From Candolleomyces eurysporus (lineage: Eukaryota; Basidiomycota; Agaricomycetes; Agaricales; Psathyrellaceae): a stretch of DNA of 64,000 nt. The notes under the pieces were generated by a model, which made no database searches, was not told the DNA's origin, and saw nothing but the letters and a program-made list of their open reading frames with translations. Location: NCBI GenBank assembly GCA_027579435.1, contig JANBPK010000831.1, positions 1-64,000 on the forward strand. The letters are read 5' to 3'. This document shows, piece by piece, positions 29,425-43,300 of this stretch (the first letter of the stretch is position 1; every line of letters starts with the position of its first letter). Both the position numbers and the translations under genes were made by a program.

Positions 29425-30453
29425 ATGAGCACTGACTTCTTCAGCGACACCCGACCGGACGATTTGATCATTGTGTTAGTGCACATATCTTTTCTGGGCA
29501 GTTCCTTCTGACTTCCGTAAAGGATCTTCGGCGAAACAGGGGCCGGGAAGAGCTCCGTAGGTTAACATTGGCCGTCCAGTTTTCTCTTCCTGATCCCCCC
29601 CCCCCTANGTTTATCAATAATTATTGCGGCAGAGGAGAGGTTAGAGTCACAGAGAGTCTGGCGTCCTGTACCGAAGTNGGTTACCCCCGTCGCGATGATT
29701 CTGCCTTCAGATCATCCTACCTGGCCGTGCAGGCAACTGATACTCGTCGACACTCCTGGTTTCGACAGCACCCACCAGGGAGACTTTGAAGTGTTGCGGA
29801 GAATTGCGGTCTGGTTGGCCGACGTGTCAGTCTTTTCGTCTTATTGCTTTGCGACCTTACCGATTGCCGACCCATTCAGGTATGAAAAAGGGACCAAGGT
29901 CACTGGCGTAGTGTACCTCCACGATATTACACAGAAGAGGCTACGGAAATCAAACCTCCTCCACTACGAAGTGTTCCACAAGATCTGCGGCGAAATGGTT
30001 ATGCAGAATGCCGTAATGGCGACTACCCACTGGGATCCTATCATCTCAACGAATGGAGACGACCGTGAGGACGAACTGAGGGGGTTTTGGAAAGACGCTC
30101 TCTCCCAAGGGGCTGCCATGATGCGCATTCAAGACCCGCTCGTCGATTCACACAAGATTATCGAACACATTCTGTGTCTTCATCCTTACCGGAAGATTCG
30201 GATACAGGAGGAGATGGTCGACATGGGAAAAGATGTTCGCCGCACAGAAGCAGGCAGGCTCCTCATGCATGCCATGTGTGAGGGTATAAATGCGTTAACC
30301 GATGAGAAGCAGTTGGGTAGCGAGGAGTTGAAGCAAACGGATACTCCGATCTTGGATCTTATCAAGGATAGGTTCTTCCCCAGGCGCCGGCCAGGCAAGC
30401 AAGCTGATTATGACAACCAGTTGGGTTGCGCTGGAGGCTCTTCAAATGGTTGA
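29425..30453 (+). CDS. P-loop GTPase of the AIG1/GIMAP-septin-like group
   Basis: Begins MSTDFFSDTRPDDLIIV, then an intron, then walker A IFGETGAGKSS, a splice to FINNYCGRGEVRVTESLASC, the candidate switch Thr in SCTE, walker B LILVDTPGFDSTHQGDFEVL (DTPG), KVTGVVYLHDITQKRLRKSN, the MVMQNAVMATTHWDPI strand (T-x-W-D in place of NKxD), and a charged helical C-terminus (FFPRRRPGKQADYD). The N at 29608 splits the AG of a splice acceptor and the N at 29678 breaks the frame; removing both gives CTEVVTPVAMILPSDHP. The group is expanded in mushrooms; its cellular role is not established. The last exon and 3' flank recur as a relic at about 33813-34075. Confidence 0.85.
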
Positions 30454-31215
30454 TTGGTTATCTATTCGAGAACCCGGTCTGCTAAGTATTTGTAGTAGTT
30501 TGTACCCGTTGGAGGACCAACTGATGATAACTGGCTGGCAGTTATGAGGGACCGGACTGGACAAAAATCAAAAGTTCTTATTTCAACAATAAGTTAGCTT
30601 ATCATCACAAAATGTTGCTCATTACTTAAAAACTACCACAGCGATAAAAAATTTGAGTAGTTCATCTGTTATGAACGACAAAGGTTGCCGCTACAATCAT
30701 CCTTAGAATTGCCAGTGCGCCCCGGAACAGTCGATGGTATGGCCATGACGGTAAGGTGACACCGACCGTCTGGTTGAGATGGCCCCGAATCTGAGGTGCA
30801 GGCAATGCACACCGAATATGAAGTGCGCCGATTCTGAGGCGATGAATCGAATGCTGTCGGTTTTCGTATCTAGGCGTGAGTTCCTTGCTGACTAAGTATG
30901 TTCTTTTTTCAATGAGTTTGTCTGTGTGGATGTAGTGCAAAACATAGGAGAAGGGAATAGCATTGATAACAGAGGATTCACCAGATGAAAAAGAGCCTTC
31001 ACCTTGGTTCGCAAAGATGGAGGGTAAAAGTAAGGTTGGACAACAAGGATCCTCGGAACATGCGGTGCAGACGGCCCACCGCCTACAAGATAGCTACGAT
31101 GCTACGCCCCGTCCCACATCAACCGGAATGGCCTGTGCGATCCTCGCCTTCTTTGTAAGTGGGGCTAAAACGCTGCAATCGTCAATATTTTTTCGCCGAT
31201 CCCCGGCTGTCAGTC
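30454..31215. other. Intergenic 3' flanks, nothing recognised
   Basis: Lies between a plus-strand and a minus-strand gene whose 3' ends face each other. The left about 90 bases are the 3' flank that is also found in the relic at 34.0 kb. No coding evidence. Confidence 0.5.
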
Positions 31216-33769
31216 TCACATCCTTCGCACCTCTGGGGTCAACTTGAAGATCGCGCCACTCAACGAGCGATGGTCGCTCGCTGGGTTCGTTGCCATCAGG
31301 TCCTGCGCAAGAGTCGAGAAACCGCTGGTAGGTTCATATTTGAGGAACATCTGGAGCACTTTACCGCATGCCCACCGATCAGCCTTGATAGCGCTATACT
31401 TTTGCTTTGGGCCAACCTCAGGCACTGTCCAGCCAGGAGTACCGCGGTAGCCTTCAATCTCCTGCTCCTCGTCCTTGACTTGCACTGCAATGTCGAAGTC
31501 GATGATCTTCAACTGCCCAGTGGCATCATAGAGGACGTTGTCCAACTTCAGATCGAGGTGAGCGACTCTGTTCGCATGAAGGTAGGCGACGCCCTTGACG
31601 AGGCTTTGACAAGACTGCTTGACCTTGCCATGGAGCAGAGACCACTCATATATAGGGTTCAGTTTCGGGAAGATAAGACGCGTTGCAGTGCCAGCAACGA
31701 AATGGTGATCCAGGGCGATGATGTATGGGGATGGCGATGGCTTGGCATGTAGGTATTGCAGGATTTCAGGCTCGTGCGACGAAGACTTGCGAAGTCGTTT
31801 TGCGATCAGGGGTTTCGTTTTCTTGATGTCTGAATCTTTGTAAACCGTCCGAATCGTAGTGGGTGGTGGCTGCAGGAAATCGTGAGATAGTGTACAGGGA
31901 GCCACGGGATTTCGTACCTGGCCCTCTAATGTCCATTCAACACCCGAGTTGTCTTTAAAGACGAGAGGTTCCGCCTCATAACCCTCCGCTTTGAGCTGCT
32001 CAGCAAAGTCGTTTCCATCAGATTCGGTGTTCCGTCTCTGGGAGGGCGGCGATTGCTCGGCGAACCCACCTTCTGGCTCCTTGCGGCTGGCCGTCCATGC
32101 GCTGACCCCCTTCGCAGCGGCATTCAAAAATTTCTTGAGGGCTGCTACCTGGGCCTGTGCATCCTCTATATCTGCTTTCGAATCTTTTGCCGCCCATGAC
32201 ACGAGGTTATACAGTCCGCGGAGGAACTTGAGGAGATCCTCCTTGACGTTGAGATCGAAGGATTGAGGGTTTGTGTACTTGACCTAGGGCGGGTGAGGAT
32301 TGATATTTGGTGAAGGCACGCCACGCACCTTTCTGTCTTGCTTATCCTGATAGACAATGCTTCGTTCTACTACTCCACTCTCGTTGGTGTATGCCGTCAC
32401 TAGCAGGAAGCCCCTTGTCTCCTTATACTTATCCAAAAATGTGTTTGCAAATTTAACAATGCATGCTGCTTGAAGCAACATCCGGAATTTACCTTCCTTG
32501 GATGGCCGCGATTGGACTTCCGCAATAAACTGGAATAGACGCCCCTGTGCAAATACGAAATCGCTTTTCGGCCGATAAGAGTAGAGCTTTCAGTTGACTT
32601 GAATGAAAAACCTAAACGGCCAACTGTATTGGGAACTGATAGAGCACTTCAGTAAATGGCTGAAGGTCAGAAGAGCGGACTACTCGCAAGTGGAAGGAGA
32701 AATTAGGGCGTTGCCTCAACCCGAATGCAAATGGAAAGAAGATGGCGGCATTAGCGAAGTTTTCGCTATAACCATGCTTTGCCATTGATGACGTTTCCGA
32801 CGACGAGGAAAAATTGGTGGCCAACACATTCTGCAAGTGAAGGAGCTCTGCAAAGCTGCAGGTGAATTCCCGATTGTTAACTTCGGGATTCATGTCAGGA
32901 GCGGACATAGTTGTGTCGGGAGGTTCCAAGAGGGCGCTGTTGTTCGAATCGGGCGGGGTTGTTGTTGTTCGAATCGAAATCGGGCGGAGGGTTATTATTC
33001 GAATCAGAAGGGGTGCTGTCGGTAGAATCTGAGGGGACGAAGTTGTTAGACGGCGGTGAGTTAATTTTTGCGAAAGTCGCTTCCACTTTGAACTTGTTTC
33101 AGCGAAGAAGAAAACTGCATCAAGAGAGAGGGAACAGACCTTCAGCTAAATGATTAATCAGCTCAACACAATTAATGCGATGGGGGCGATTGAGCAGCTT
33201 TTCGAGCTCAAGAACACTGGAGGGGGGGGCTCTCCTCTTTGATAATTTGACTCAATACCAGGTCCGCAGCCGTGAATTTGCCTTGTTGATGTGCGGACAA
33301 GACCATGTTGCGGTACTTTTCCGGTAAAGGCGAGAGATGAGGCTCAAAGACAATCCCACCTTGCAGAAGAGAAATGTCAACGAGGAGACGGTATTGGGAA
33401 GATAGCACTCAGTACGCTGGGGTTTGGGTCTGGGTATTCGATGATGAGGACTTCACCCTTCTTGAGCCCCAAGTCACTTATTTCAGTGTGGTAGCTGATC
33501 TTTTGGAGTTTGTCGCCTTCGAATAGATCTGAAACCATTTGTCGCGGATCGTCACCGGCTATGAAGGTAGACGAATCCTTCACCCTCCATACCACAAGTT
33601 GCGCGGCATCGATAAGGTGGAGGCAGTTGGGTCTGGCTGCCTTGACAAGGTCCTTTAATTCTGCAATGCAGGCTCCATGTTCAGGCTCAACAACGAACGG
33701 ATCTGCGTCAATGGCTCTCATGGGTCCAACCAAAAGGCAGAAGACTGAGTCGGTGGCGAACGTGGACAT
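31216..33769 (-). CDS. Crinkler-type (CRN-like) protein with kinase-like C-terminal domain
   Basis: The first exon (33769 to about 33416) encodes a ubiquitin-like crinkler header: VFCLLVGP, ACIAELKDLVKAARPN, DAAQLVVWRVKDSS, DLGLKKGEVLIIEYPDPN. A variable Pro/Asn-rich middle follows; its splicing is unclear and one junction (about 33360-33415) does not give a clean frame. From about 32570 the sequence reads KSDFVFAQGRLFQFIAEVQS, then QAACIVKFANTFLDKYKETR, FDLNVKEDLLKFLRGLYN, and from 32202 a protein kinase-like domain: IAKRLRKSSSHEPEIL, YLHANRVAHLDLKLDNVLYD, LKIIDFDIAVQV, GYRGTPGWTVPE, and ADRWACGKVLQMFL. The HRD motif is HLD and the DFG motif is DFD; the catalytic Asp, Lys and Asn are kept. 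Expected in host-microbe or intra-fungal conflict; activity unproven. The gene could be partly broken. Confidence 0.68.
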
Positions 33770-33812
33770 GACAGTGGTGGTTGGAAGGGTTCAAAGAGAG
33801 GGTAGCTGTCGT

Positions 33813-34075
33813 TGAAGAAGGGTCGAAGCAAATGGATACGATCTTGGATAAGGTCCGCAGGCGTCGGTCAGGCAAGCAAGCTGATTAAGTACGACAACCT
33901 ATTGAGTCCTGTTGGAGGGTCTCCTAGGTCAAACGGTTAATCCCATTCGAAATGGCATCGACAACCATGTTACTTACTATCACACTAATCAAGTAGCCCT
34001 CCAATGTCTGGAGCTGAGTATTTGTACTAGTTTGTGCTGGAGTCAAATCAATGCCCAACTTAGTGATGGTAACCA
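33813..34075 (+). pseudogene. Relic of the GTPase gene 3' end
   Basis: Clearly related to about 30325-30545: both contain gaagcaaa-ggatac-ccgatcttgga with gaps, the gcaggcgtcggtcaggcaag block (gcgccggccaggcaag in the gene), caagctgatta, the GTPase stop region, and further on gagtatttgtactagtttgt (agtatttgtagtagtttgt in the gene). Only the last coding part and 3' flank remain, and the frame is broken (gctgattaag). It sits upstream of the crinkler-kinase gene, so the accessory unit was once duplicated across it. Confidence 0.78.
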
Positions 34076-34484
34076 GTGGCGGTTGCTCGCGCGCCGGGGT
34101 TCGATTTGCGCTAGATTCAAGTTCGCGCTCCATCCGCATATCTTTGTGCTTTGCTTTCTCTCAAATTTTCAGGGCACACTGCCATCTAGTCGTCCCTTCA
34201 GCACAGTGATATTAGACATCAGTTCTCTGCCCATTGAAGTCATATATCCAAATCGTATATATTCCCTTCTACCAAGTGCCATTAGACTGGGACTGTTCGT
34301 TGCTAGGCATCGTTGATCATGAGCAGGGCCGTCACCCCAAGGATAACCCTCTGTCGTTCGTGAGTTCACCCTCTCAAATCCCCTTCACCGTATCCATTCC
34401 ATCCTCCACGTTCTTTTCTTGGGGCACTCGCAGCGCGAGTTGCATTGTATACCTAGTGTAAACTGTAACATCATCATCATCATC
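34076..34484. other. Promoter region of the next membrane protein gene
   Basis: Contains a run of atc triplets (34470-34486) leading into the start codon. No gene seen. Confidence 0.5.
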
Positions 34485-35477
34485 ATGGCCTTTTCTACTG
34501 TTGGCAAACGGAAAATAGCCAGCCATGGTACGCCCGCCTATGTCGAGATGGATAAGGGTTCTGACGAAGTCCTTGTTGTACAGTTTTCCTTCTGGTTCTC
34601 GACTTGATCGTTCTCGGTCTCGCTGCGAAAGTGAACAAATTCAATGAGTTCTTTTGTACGTTGAGCGCCCGCTTTTGACCGTCTTTGTGGAGGGTGCTAA
34701 TGACGAGAAAATTTGGCGCCGGTAGACGTTGCAGACCTATTCCCCCTCGCCATGTCCATTATCACCCTTGTTCTGCTGGTTTTCTCGTAAGTGGTATAAT
34801 TACTGCTCAGCCGATACCACATATATTTACTTGATCTTGTTATGAACCTGTTCTTAGGATAAGCATCGACCTGGCACTCGACCATTCCTGGACGGCGTTA
34901 CCCCAGACAGAGATAGGTCTCTTCGGTACTCTAAGCATATTCTGGTTGTGTGCGTACTTATTTTGGTCTTTCCTATGCGCGATGCTGACCTGTTTCCGAT
35001 ATTGTCAAGCCTTTAACGCGTTCTCTACGTCCCGGTGGAGGAATGTACCCATGAATTGCGGAGCTATCCCAGCGGGTGAGAGGGCGCTCGATTGTCCTTT
35101 ACAATGAACTGGCTTTTAACCTGTCTGCCCCCGCTCAGCATTTGCCAAAGAACGTGGTTGGTGCCGCGACGTACAAGCTCTCAAAGCCTTCGTCTGGATG
35201 ACGTTCATTTTGTGTAAGTCATTTCCCCACCCAACTGGCCAGCGTGCTGGTTGATTCCCCGAGATGAAGTGCTTCTAACGATCGAAATTTCATGTATATA
35301 GGCTTGGGCATCACACTCTGGACAGTGCGATACTGCGTCGGTCAATACAGACGTGGCAACAAACACATCTTCTCCATGCCTCTCTCCCGATATCGTCCCG
35401 AACTCAAGTCGACCGAGCAGACAGCTTACAATCAAGGCAGAGGGAGCGAGTTTTTACAGTTTGAGAAAATGTGGTAG
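34485..35477 (+). CDS. Four-span membrane protein (MARVEL-like)
   Basis: Spliced from about six short exons. It begins MAFSTVGKRKIASH and shows four hydrophobic segments: FLLVLDLIVLGLAA; FPLAMSIITLVLLVFSISID; EIGLFGTLSIFWLAFNAF; FVWMTFILCLGITLWTV. Between spans 3 and 4 lies a hydrophilic piece with CGAIP and KERGWCRDVQALKAF. The cytosolic tail has SMPLSRYRPELKSTEQ and ends FLQFEKMW. The pattern (small fungal four-helix protein with charged residues right after the fourth span) fits MARVEL-domain proteins, thought to organise plasma-membrane or vesicle domains. This is a topology-based assignment, not a motif match. Confidence 0.75.
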
Positions 35478-35906
35478 ATCGGTTGAACACTACCCATTGT
35501 GATTGAGTTTCGAAGGAAAGGGAAGTGGGAAGAGGGAGACCCGTAGCACGATACCCATGTATGTATACCCTATTTATCCCGCATCCCTTCTGTTACACAG
35601 GATGTAGCAGTCGTAAAAAATATGGCGATGATAATGATGTTGCCCCACTAAATACACGGTATCTGGACGAGGTTGGAGCAATCACCCAGCACGCTACAAG
35701 CTGGCTAGCCCTTCCCCCTGAAATAAATATAGGTACGACGACGACATAAACACCCCTACTACCTAAAAACGCCCGAAGGAGGAGGATGAAATGGTTTCAG
35801 ATAGACAGACAAACGAACATATGAAGAAAGAAACGAAAGAGACTACGCATCTCGAGGTTTGAATAAATAAGCCGTCAAAAATGTCCTGTTCTTTAGTAGT
35901 AAATCT
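35478..35906. other. Convergent 3' flanks
   Basis: Lies between the membrane protein gene and the AGC kinase gene, whose 3' ends face each other. No coding evidence. Confidence 0.5.
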
Positions 35907-38096
<2,190 letters not shown>

Positions 38097-38272
38097 TGTC
38101 GATGTGGGGGGCGGGGATGAGGTAAAGATGACTAGGCGCTGCCCGTTGAGATGGGGGTTGAAGCAGAGTGATGAGCAACCAGAAAGCTGTGGGGGGTTGT
38201 CGTGTGTGATATTCACACATCACGCGAAACGTTTATCAAACTCAAACATAACTATTATTCAAATCTATCTAG

Positions 38273-40046
38273 CTAATCATTGCTCATCCCTTGGCATTCA
38301 CTAATGAATTGCTGTACTTTCTTCTTCGAAACACCAATCACCAGATTCTGCGATTCAATTGAGCATCCACACAAGAACCATATAGATGGACGGCGAACCT
38401 TGGTCGTAATGAACGGGTCCATAACGCACAAGATGGACCCTGCGTTNACCTGGGTGGCGGATGCTCCTTCGCCACCTGCGGGACGATCATGGGTCGTCTC
38501 AGCGAATAAGGTGTCGCGCGGAATGATACCCCCTCGTCGGATATCGACAGCCTGTTCACTATACTGGAATTCCGAGCCCCAGAAGCTACNAATAGGTTTC
38601 AATGAAGCGGGAAGCGATAAGAGTTCAAGAACGACTCACTGGAACCATGATTGCAAAAGGTCTTCTTGCCATGGTACCTTTAAACTGTCCCACTCCATTG
38701 CCTTTGTGTAGAATCGACAGTCGCATAACCTTTCACGCGGTCGAGTTATCCAAACGTCTAAACGGTCTTTTCGCGATCTTGACTCNGGGAGATTGGCTTG
38801 GAGGTTCGGCAATACCTGACGTTGCTACAACTCTTCTGTGAGAAGGTNGTTATAAATAGATTACTGGAGGTGGGCATACTTGNAGAAATGCGATGGTCAT
38901 CATTGTTAANGCATAACTGCTGAACGAACCAGGTGCATTCTTGGGAGACGGATTATTGAGATCCCTGGGTTTGGCCCATGCCTTTATCGCCGATAGCAAG
39001 GGTCGAAGTGGTGGAAGTATCTGGCAATAGTGTCGAATTAACTCGGAGTTGTAGATTCCCAGTCGTTCGTTGACGTTGACATCGCATTTGAGAGATGTCA
39101 CTGGGTCCGTGAACTTGACTGTAAAGCAGCCGCAGTCAGAACGGGCGTTCACTATATCAAAAGTTTCGACNCTTGCCTATGGGGACGGTAGGCCATGGGA
39201 GTGGCTCAATATCTGTGAACCCAGCTCTGCGAAGAGCACGCGCCACATTCCTAACCTGATGAATACGCNTCGAAGATGAGAAGTGTAAGTGGCATACCTG
39301 ACTTTGTATATTTCTATTGAGGGTAAGCACTTGCTTTCCTTGGATAGATGTCTGAACAAACTTACGCGGAAGGCGGTGTATTTCCTCAGGCGACGCTCCG
39401 TTGGGCCGGGATGGGTCCTTTACAGTGCAGGGTAAGAATTTCGNCGAGAATGAAATGAAGGTGAATGAATGTACCAGGATAACGAGNTCCAAGTCGGTTT
39501 CCGAAGAGGATACGCCGTAGCTAGAGCGTCAATGAGAACACGGAATCCGCTGCCGGGCAAGGGCGACACATACCGGGTGCTTCCAAATGGCTCTACACCA
39601 TANTGAGACCCATAAGCCCTCTGAATAGCGTTTGTGACGCGTCTTAANGTTGTTCTTCTGCGATTTTGAAGTCCAGCTGGCACGTCNTCGAAAAACACGG
39701 AGGCCTTNCTCGTCTCTCAGCTAAACTTAAAGTGGAGACNACGGTGCAAACCACNCACNGAATGCTCCCTCATCGTATCCANTGTGAAGATATTTGTCTG
39801 AGGTTCCTGCGACATGTATACACTTCTCCTCCNGCGGATGCTACTCGTTGAGGGGCTAACGGAAGAACTTGCAGGAATTTCGGTTCGAATTGGCACTTGT
39901 GTTGGATGCTGAGAGGCCCGTGGCTTCACCGGAAGTTTCGACTTCTCCGACAGNTTGCGTGGACTGGGACCATTATTGATGGCAAAGGGTGGCTCTGGGT
40001 GGAATGCTTGGTGGAGGAGACGGAGATTCCGCGAAACCTTGGACAT
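38273..40046 (-). CDS. Cid1-type terminal nucleotidyltransferase / non-canonical poly(A) polymerase
   Basis: Adds A or U residues to RNA 3' ends, affecting RNA stability. The start is taken at MSKVSRNLRLLHQAFHPEPP; a Pro/Ser-rich leader follows. The core is recognisable after splicing: RRVTNAIQRAYG, YGVEPFGSTRYGV, then SSSETDLDLVIL, which gives the nucleotidyltransferase signature GS...D-x-D. Downstream come CDVNVNERLGIYNSELIRHY, LPPLRPLLSAIKAWAKPRDL and SFSSYXLTMMTIAFXQ of the central domain, and GSEFQYSEQAVDIRRGGIIP and LCVMDPFITTK of the PAP-associated domain. Ns are dense in this gene and some fall in coding positions. The C-terminal end at 38273 is the least certain part. Whether it uridylates or adenylates cannot be told. 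Confidence 0.85.
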
Positions 40047-40320
40047 GGACGGAAGAGAAAGCTGATGTCACAGAATCCCACGCGACAACTTCTCCTCAAA
40101 CTTCCAAGCTCTCCTCGGGGTGTCATAAAAGGTCGTGATTGGGGAGTAATACAGCTGTAGTGAATACAATAGTGGTCATACACTGTAAATGGAGAGGATA
40201 TCCAATGTCCGCAATGTGAATGATGAGTGAATGGTATCAGTACAAAACGTGAAAGAATCAATGGCAATAAAAGATGGTCTAGATGGCCGACTCATGAAAG
40301 TCCTTCGAGTAGAATCCTAA

Positions 40321-43300
40321 TTACTTGCGCGGCGAAGAGCTAGAGGAGACAACGGAGTTGCGGTCATAGGTGCTTGTCGGGCGCTCAAGCCTGGCTTTGA
40401 CGCTCTCCAGTTCCCTCTCCAAACTGATAGAATTTCGTTAGAGCCATGAAATCATGAGAATGACGAAATTTCTTACTTGAGGGCTTTTTGCTTGAAATCA
40501 GCTGCCTCGCGCTCCGCTCTCCGCTTCGCTGTTTGAAGGTCATGCTCCTTTGTTTGCTGAAAAAGAGAATCAGGACGAAAGCTTTGCACGGGGAATCAAA
40601 CGACTACTGACCAGAGCGTCCACTGCCCCTCTCATCTTGCCCAGCTGGGCTTCGTAGCTGCGGCGTTCTGCTTCGAGTCTGGCGCGCTGTCGTTCCGTAA
40701 CTATTAGGATGCGATTTAAAATCGCGATTTGGCATCCAAAGGTGAAGCTTCACTTACGTTCTGGCCGGTCTCTCGATGAACTGACACTCGACACCTGACT
40801 GGATAAGTCGTCAATCCTGCGGCTGCTTCCCCCGCCTAACGAAAGTCTTGATGGGCTGGCATATGATCTTGTCTCGAGGTCAACGATTCGGACGTTCAGC
40901 TCCTTGATCTGTTTCTCCAGACTGGCATTGAGACGCTCCAACTCAGAGTTTTCAACCCGAATCTTGCCGAGCTCTATCTGGCAATCGTTTGCGTAAGTCT
41001 CCGCCTTCTTCATACGTCCGAGAGCATTGTTCACGCGATCTTCCTGTTCTTCAAGAGAGCGTTCAAGGTCCTGCTTCCTGAGTTGCAGACGCTGGAATTC
41101 GGCATCCGCAGATACCTTGCCATGGTCGGTGTTATCAAGCTTGACAGAATCGAGCTCCGCCTGCAACGCACGCCTGGCCTTCTGGAGCAACGCTCTGTCC
41201 GCCTCTGCGTCGTCCAAGACTGCTCGCAATTCCCTCACTTGAGAGTGAAGAGCGACAATCTGGGATTGTTGTTCTGATTGACCACCAGTCGACGCTTCAT
41301 AAGCCTTCTCCAAATCGTGAATCTTCGTTTCCATGCGCTCCTTTTCTTTCTTCCATCCTCCGCTGTTGTAGACCTCGGAGTCGAGTTGATGTCGGAGTTC
41401 GTCATATTCTGAGCGGAGTTTCCGGTTGTCTTCCCGAAGACGGCTGAGGTTGTCCCGTTGCGACTGGAGTTCTATTATTCAAATCAGTAAGCGANANAAT
41501 AGACTCTTGCATNATGNTAGCTCTTACCTTCACTGAGTTGAGCGAGTTCAGCTGGAANAGGGGTGAGCGTGGAGACACAACAAAGTCTACGAGNGTACTA
41601 ACCTTGGTACTTCTTCCTAGTCTGGTCGATGGTGAAGTCACGGTCAGCAAGATCCTTCTGATGTCGTTCTCGCTCGTCCTCCAGCTCTTCTACCAGGTGT
41701 TGCCGAAGCATNTCGCTCTCAGAGTTATCACGGTTCGGTTCTGAAAGCTTCGCCTTGAGCTCCCGTATCTGTTTCTCTGACTCCTTGAGGCGCTCTTGGT
41801 ATTTCTTCCTGTCAGCGACGAGCCCTTCATGCTGTTTCTCGTGATCAGAGAGTGCCCGTCGAGCTAGCAAAGCGAGATTAATCGATNTGAATGNTCACTG
41901 AAGCTTGGGCAAGTACCTGCTGCCTCTCCGCGGGCTGCCTTAGCCCGTGCAATCTCCACTGCTTCAAGGCGTTCCACGTAGCTTTGCTCTTTAGTNTTNT
42001 ACGCNTCNATTACAGTTTTGAGTTCTGATTGAGACGCGTTCAGAGCGGCTGCCTTAACTTCCACCTCTTGCTGACGACTCAATGATTGCTTCTTGGCGTC
42101 TAGATTTTGGCTCAGGGGTTGGANACTTGAAGCAAAGATCATGACGCTCACCGTTAGCTTCAGCTCTGGCCAATTCCACCAGTTGCTTCGTTGCTCGAAT
42201 CTCGTCTTGCAATTCCTTCTTCACCAACGTCAAATCTCGATTCTGGGACCTTTGAGTGTCCAGTTCGGCTTGAACCGTGCGCTGTTGTAACAGCTGTGGA
42301 NAGGGTGTTAGGNTACACTAGCNNANNGAGCCTATGAGACANACTTACCAATGCCTTTCGAGATTCTTCAAGACGCGCGTAGTTACCCCTTTCTTCGGCC
42401 ATTGTTTTCTGGAACTTGGACCANATGGCTTGGACNCCGTCGATCTGNGCGGTTTCAGCTGCCTGACGNGCTTCGGTCTCCTCTTTCAACAGCTCCGAAA
42501 GTGTCGCATTCTCCTTGGTCAGGCGTGCCTTATATTGCTGCAAGAATTGTCTTGATCCATCGCTATTCTCGAGTTCCAGCGTGATTTCACGTAGTGAGTT
42601 CTCCAAATGGCGTCGGACTCTCTCAGATGCAGCCATTTGCACTTCGAGGACCTGGACCTGTTGCTTAAGGGCTACGACTTGCTTATCCGTAGCGCGAGAG
42701 GGNGTGCTGTTGACTGAGACGGTTGATCCGCCAGGTCGTTTGGTCGGAGTGGAGGGAAGGTATGGNTGNAGTTCATTGGCGTTACTGGACCGTGGAACNT
42801 TGGCTCGAGCAGACATTTCCTTGTTGAGGGCTTCATCNGCAAGTTTCAGCTCTTTCAATAAGCGGCTCTGGAAATCGCCATCCCCTTTGTTGCCGTGCAN
42901 AATNAGCCGGCGAATCTCTTCATGCTGGCGCTCGAGATGTTCTCGAATCTTGACCGCGGTTGTCCTTGCCACATCCGACTCTGAGAGCTGGTTTTCNAGA
43001 GTAGCAATTCGGCTTTCGTATTGTCTCTGCTGTCGAGCAAAGGAGTTGTTGGCGTCCGTCTCCTCCACGAGGCGTTCCANTTCGGCTTCGAGGTTGTCTT
43101 TAGAACGTTGCACGTTTTGGAGCTGTTCNGTGAAATCTCCAACCTGAGCTTGTGAGGCCTTGAGGTCGGCCTGTAAGCGACGTAGGTTGAGTTCGAGATC
43201 CCCTTTGGAGCGCCTTTCCTTTTCAAGCTCTTGCAGGGCCTTGATCGTCTTCTCCTCTTGCAATTTCACACTCCTTTCCTTGGCCCGCAGGTCTCGCTCC

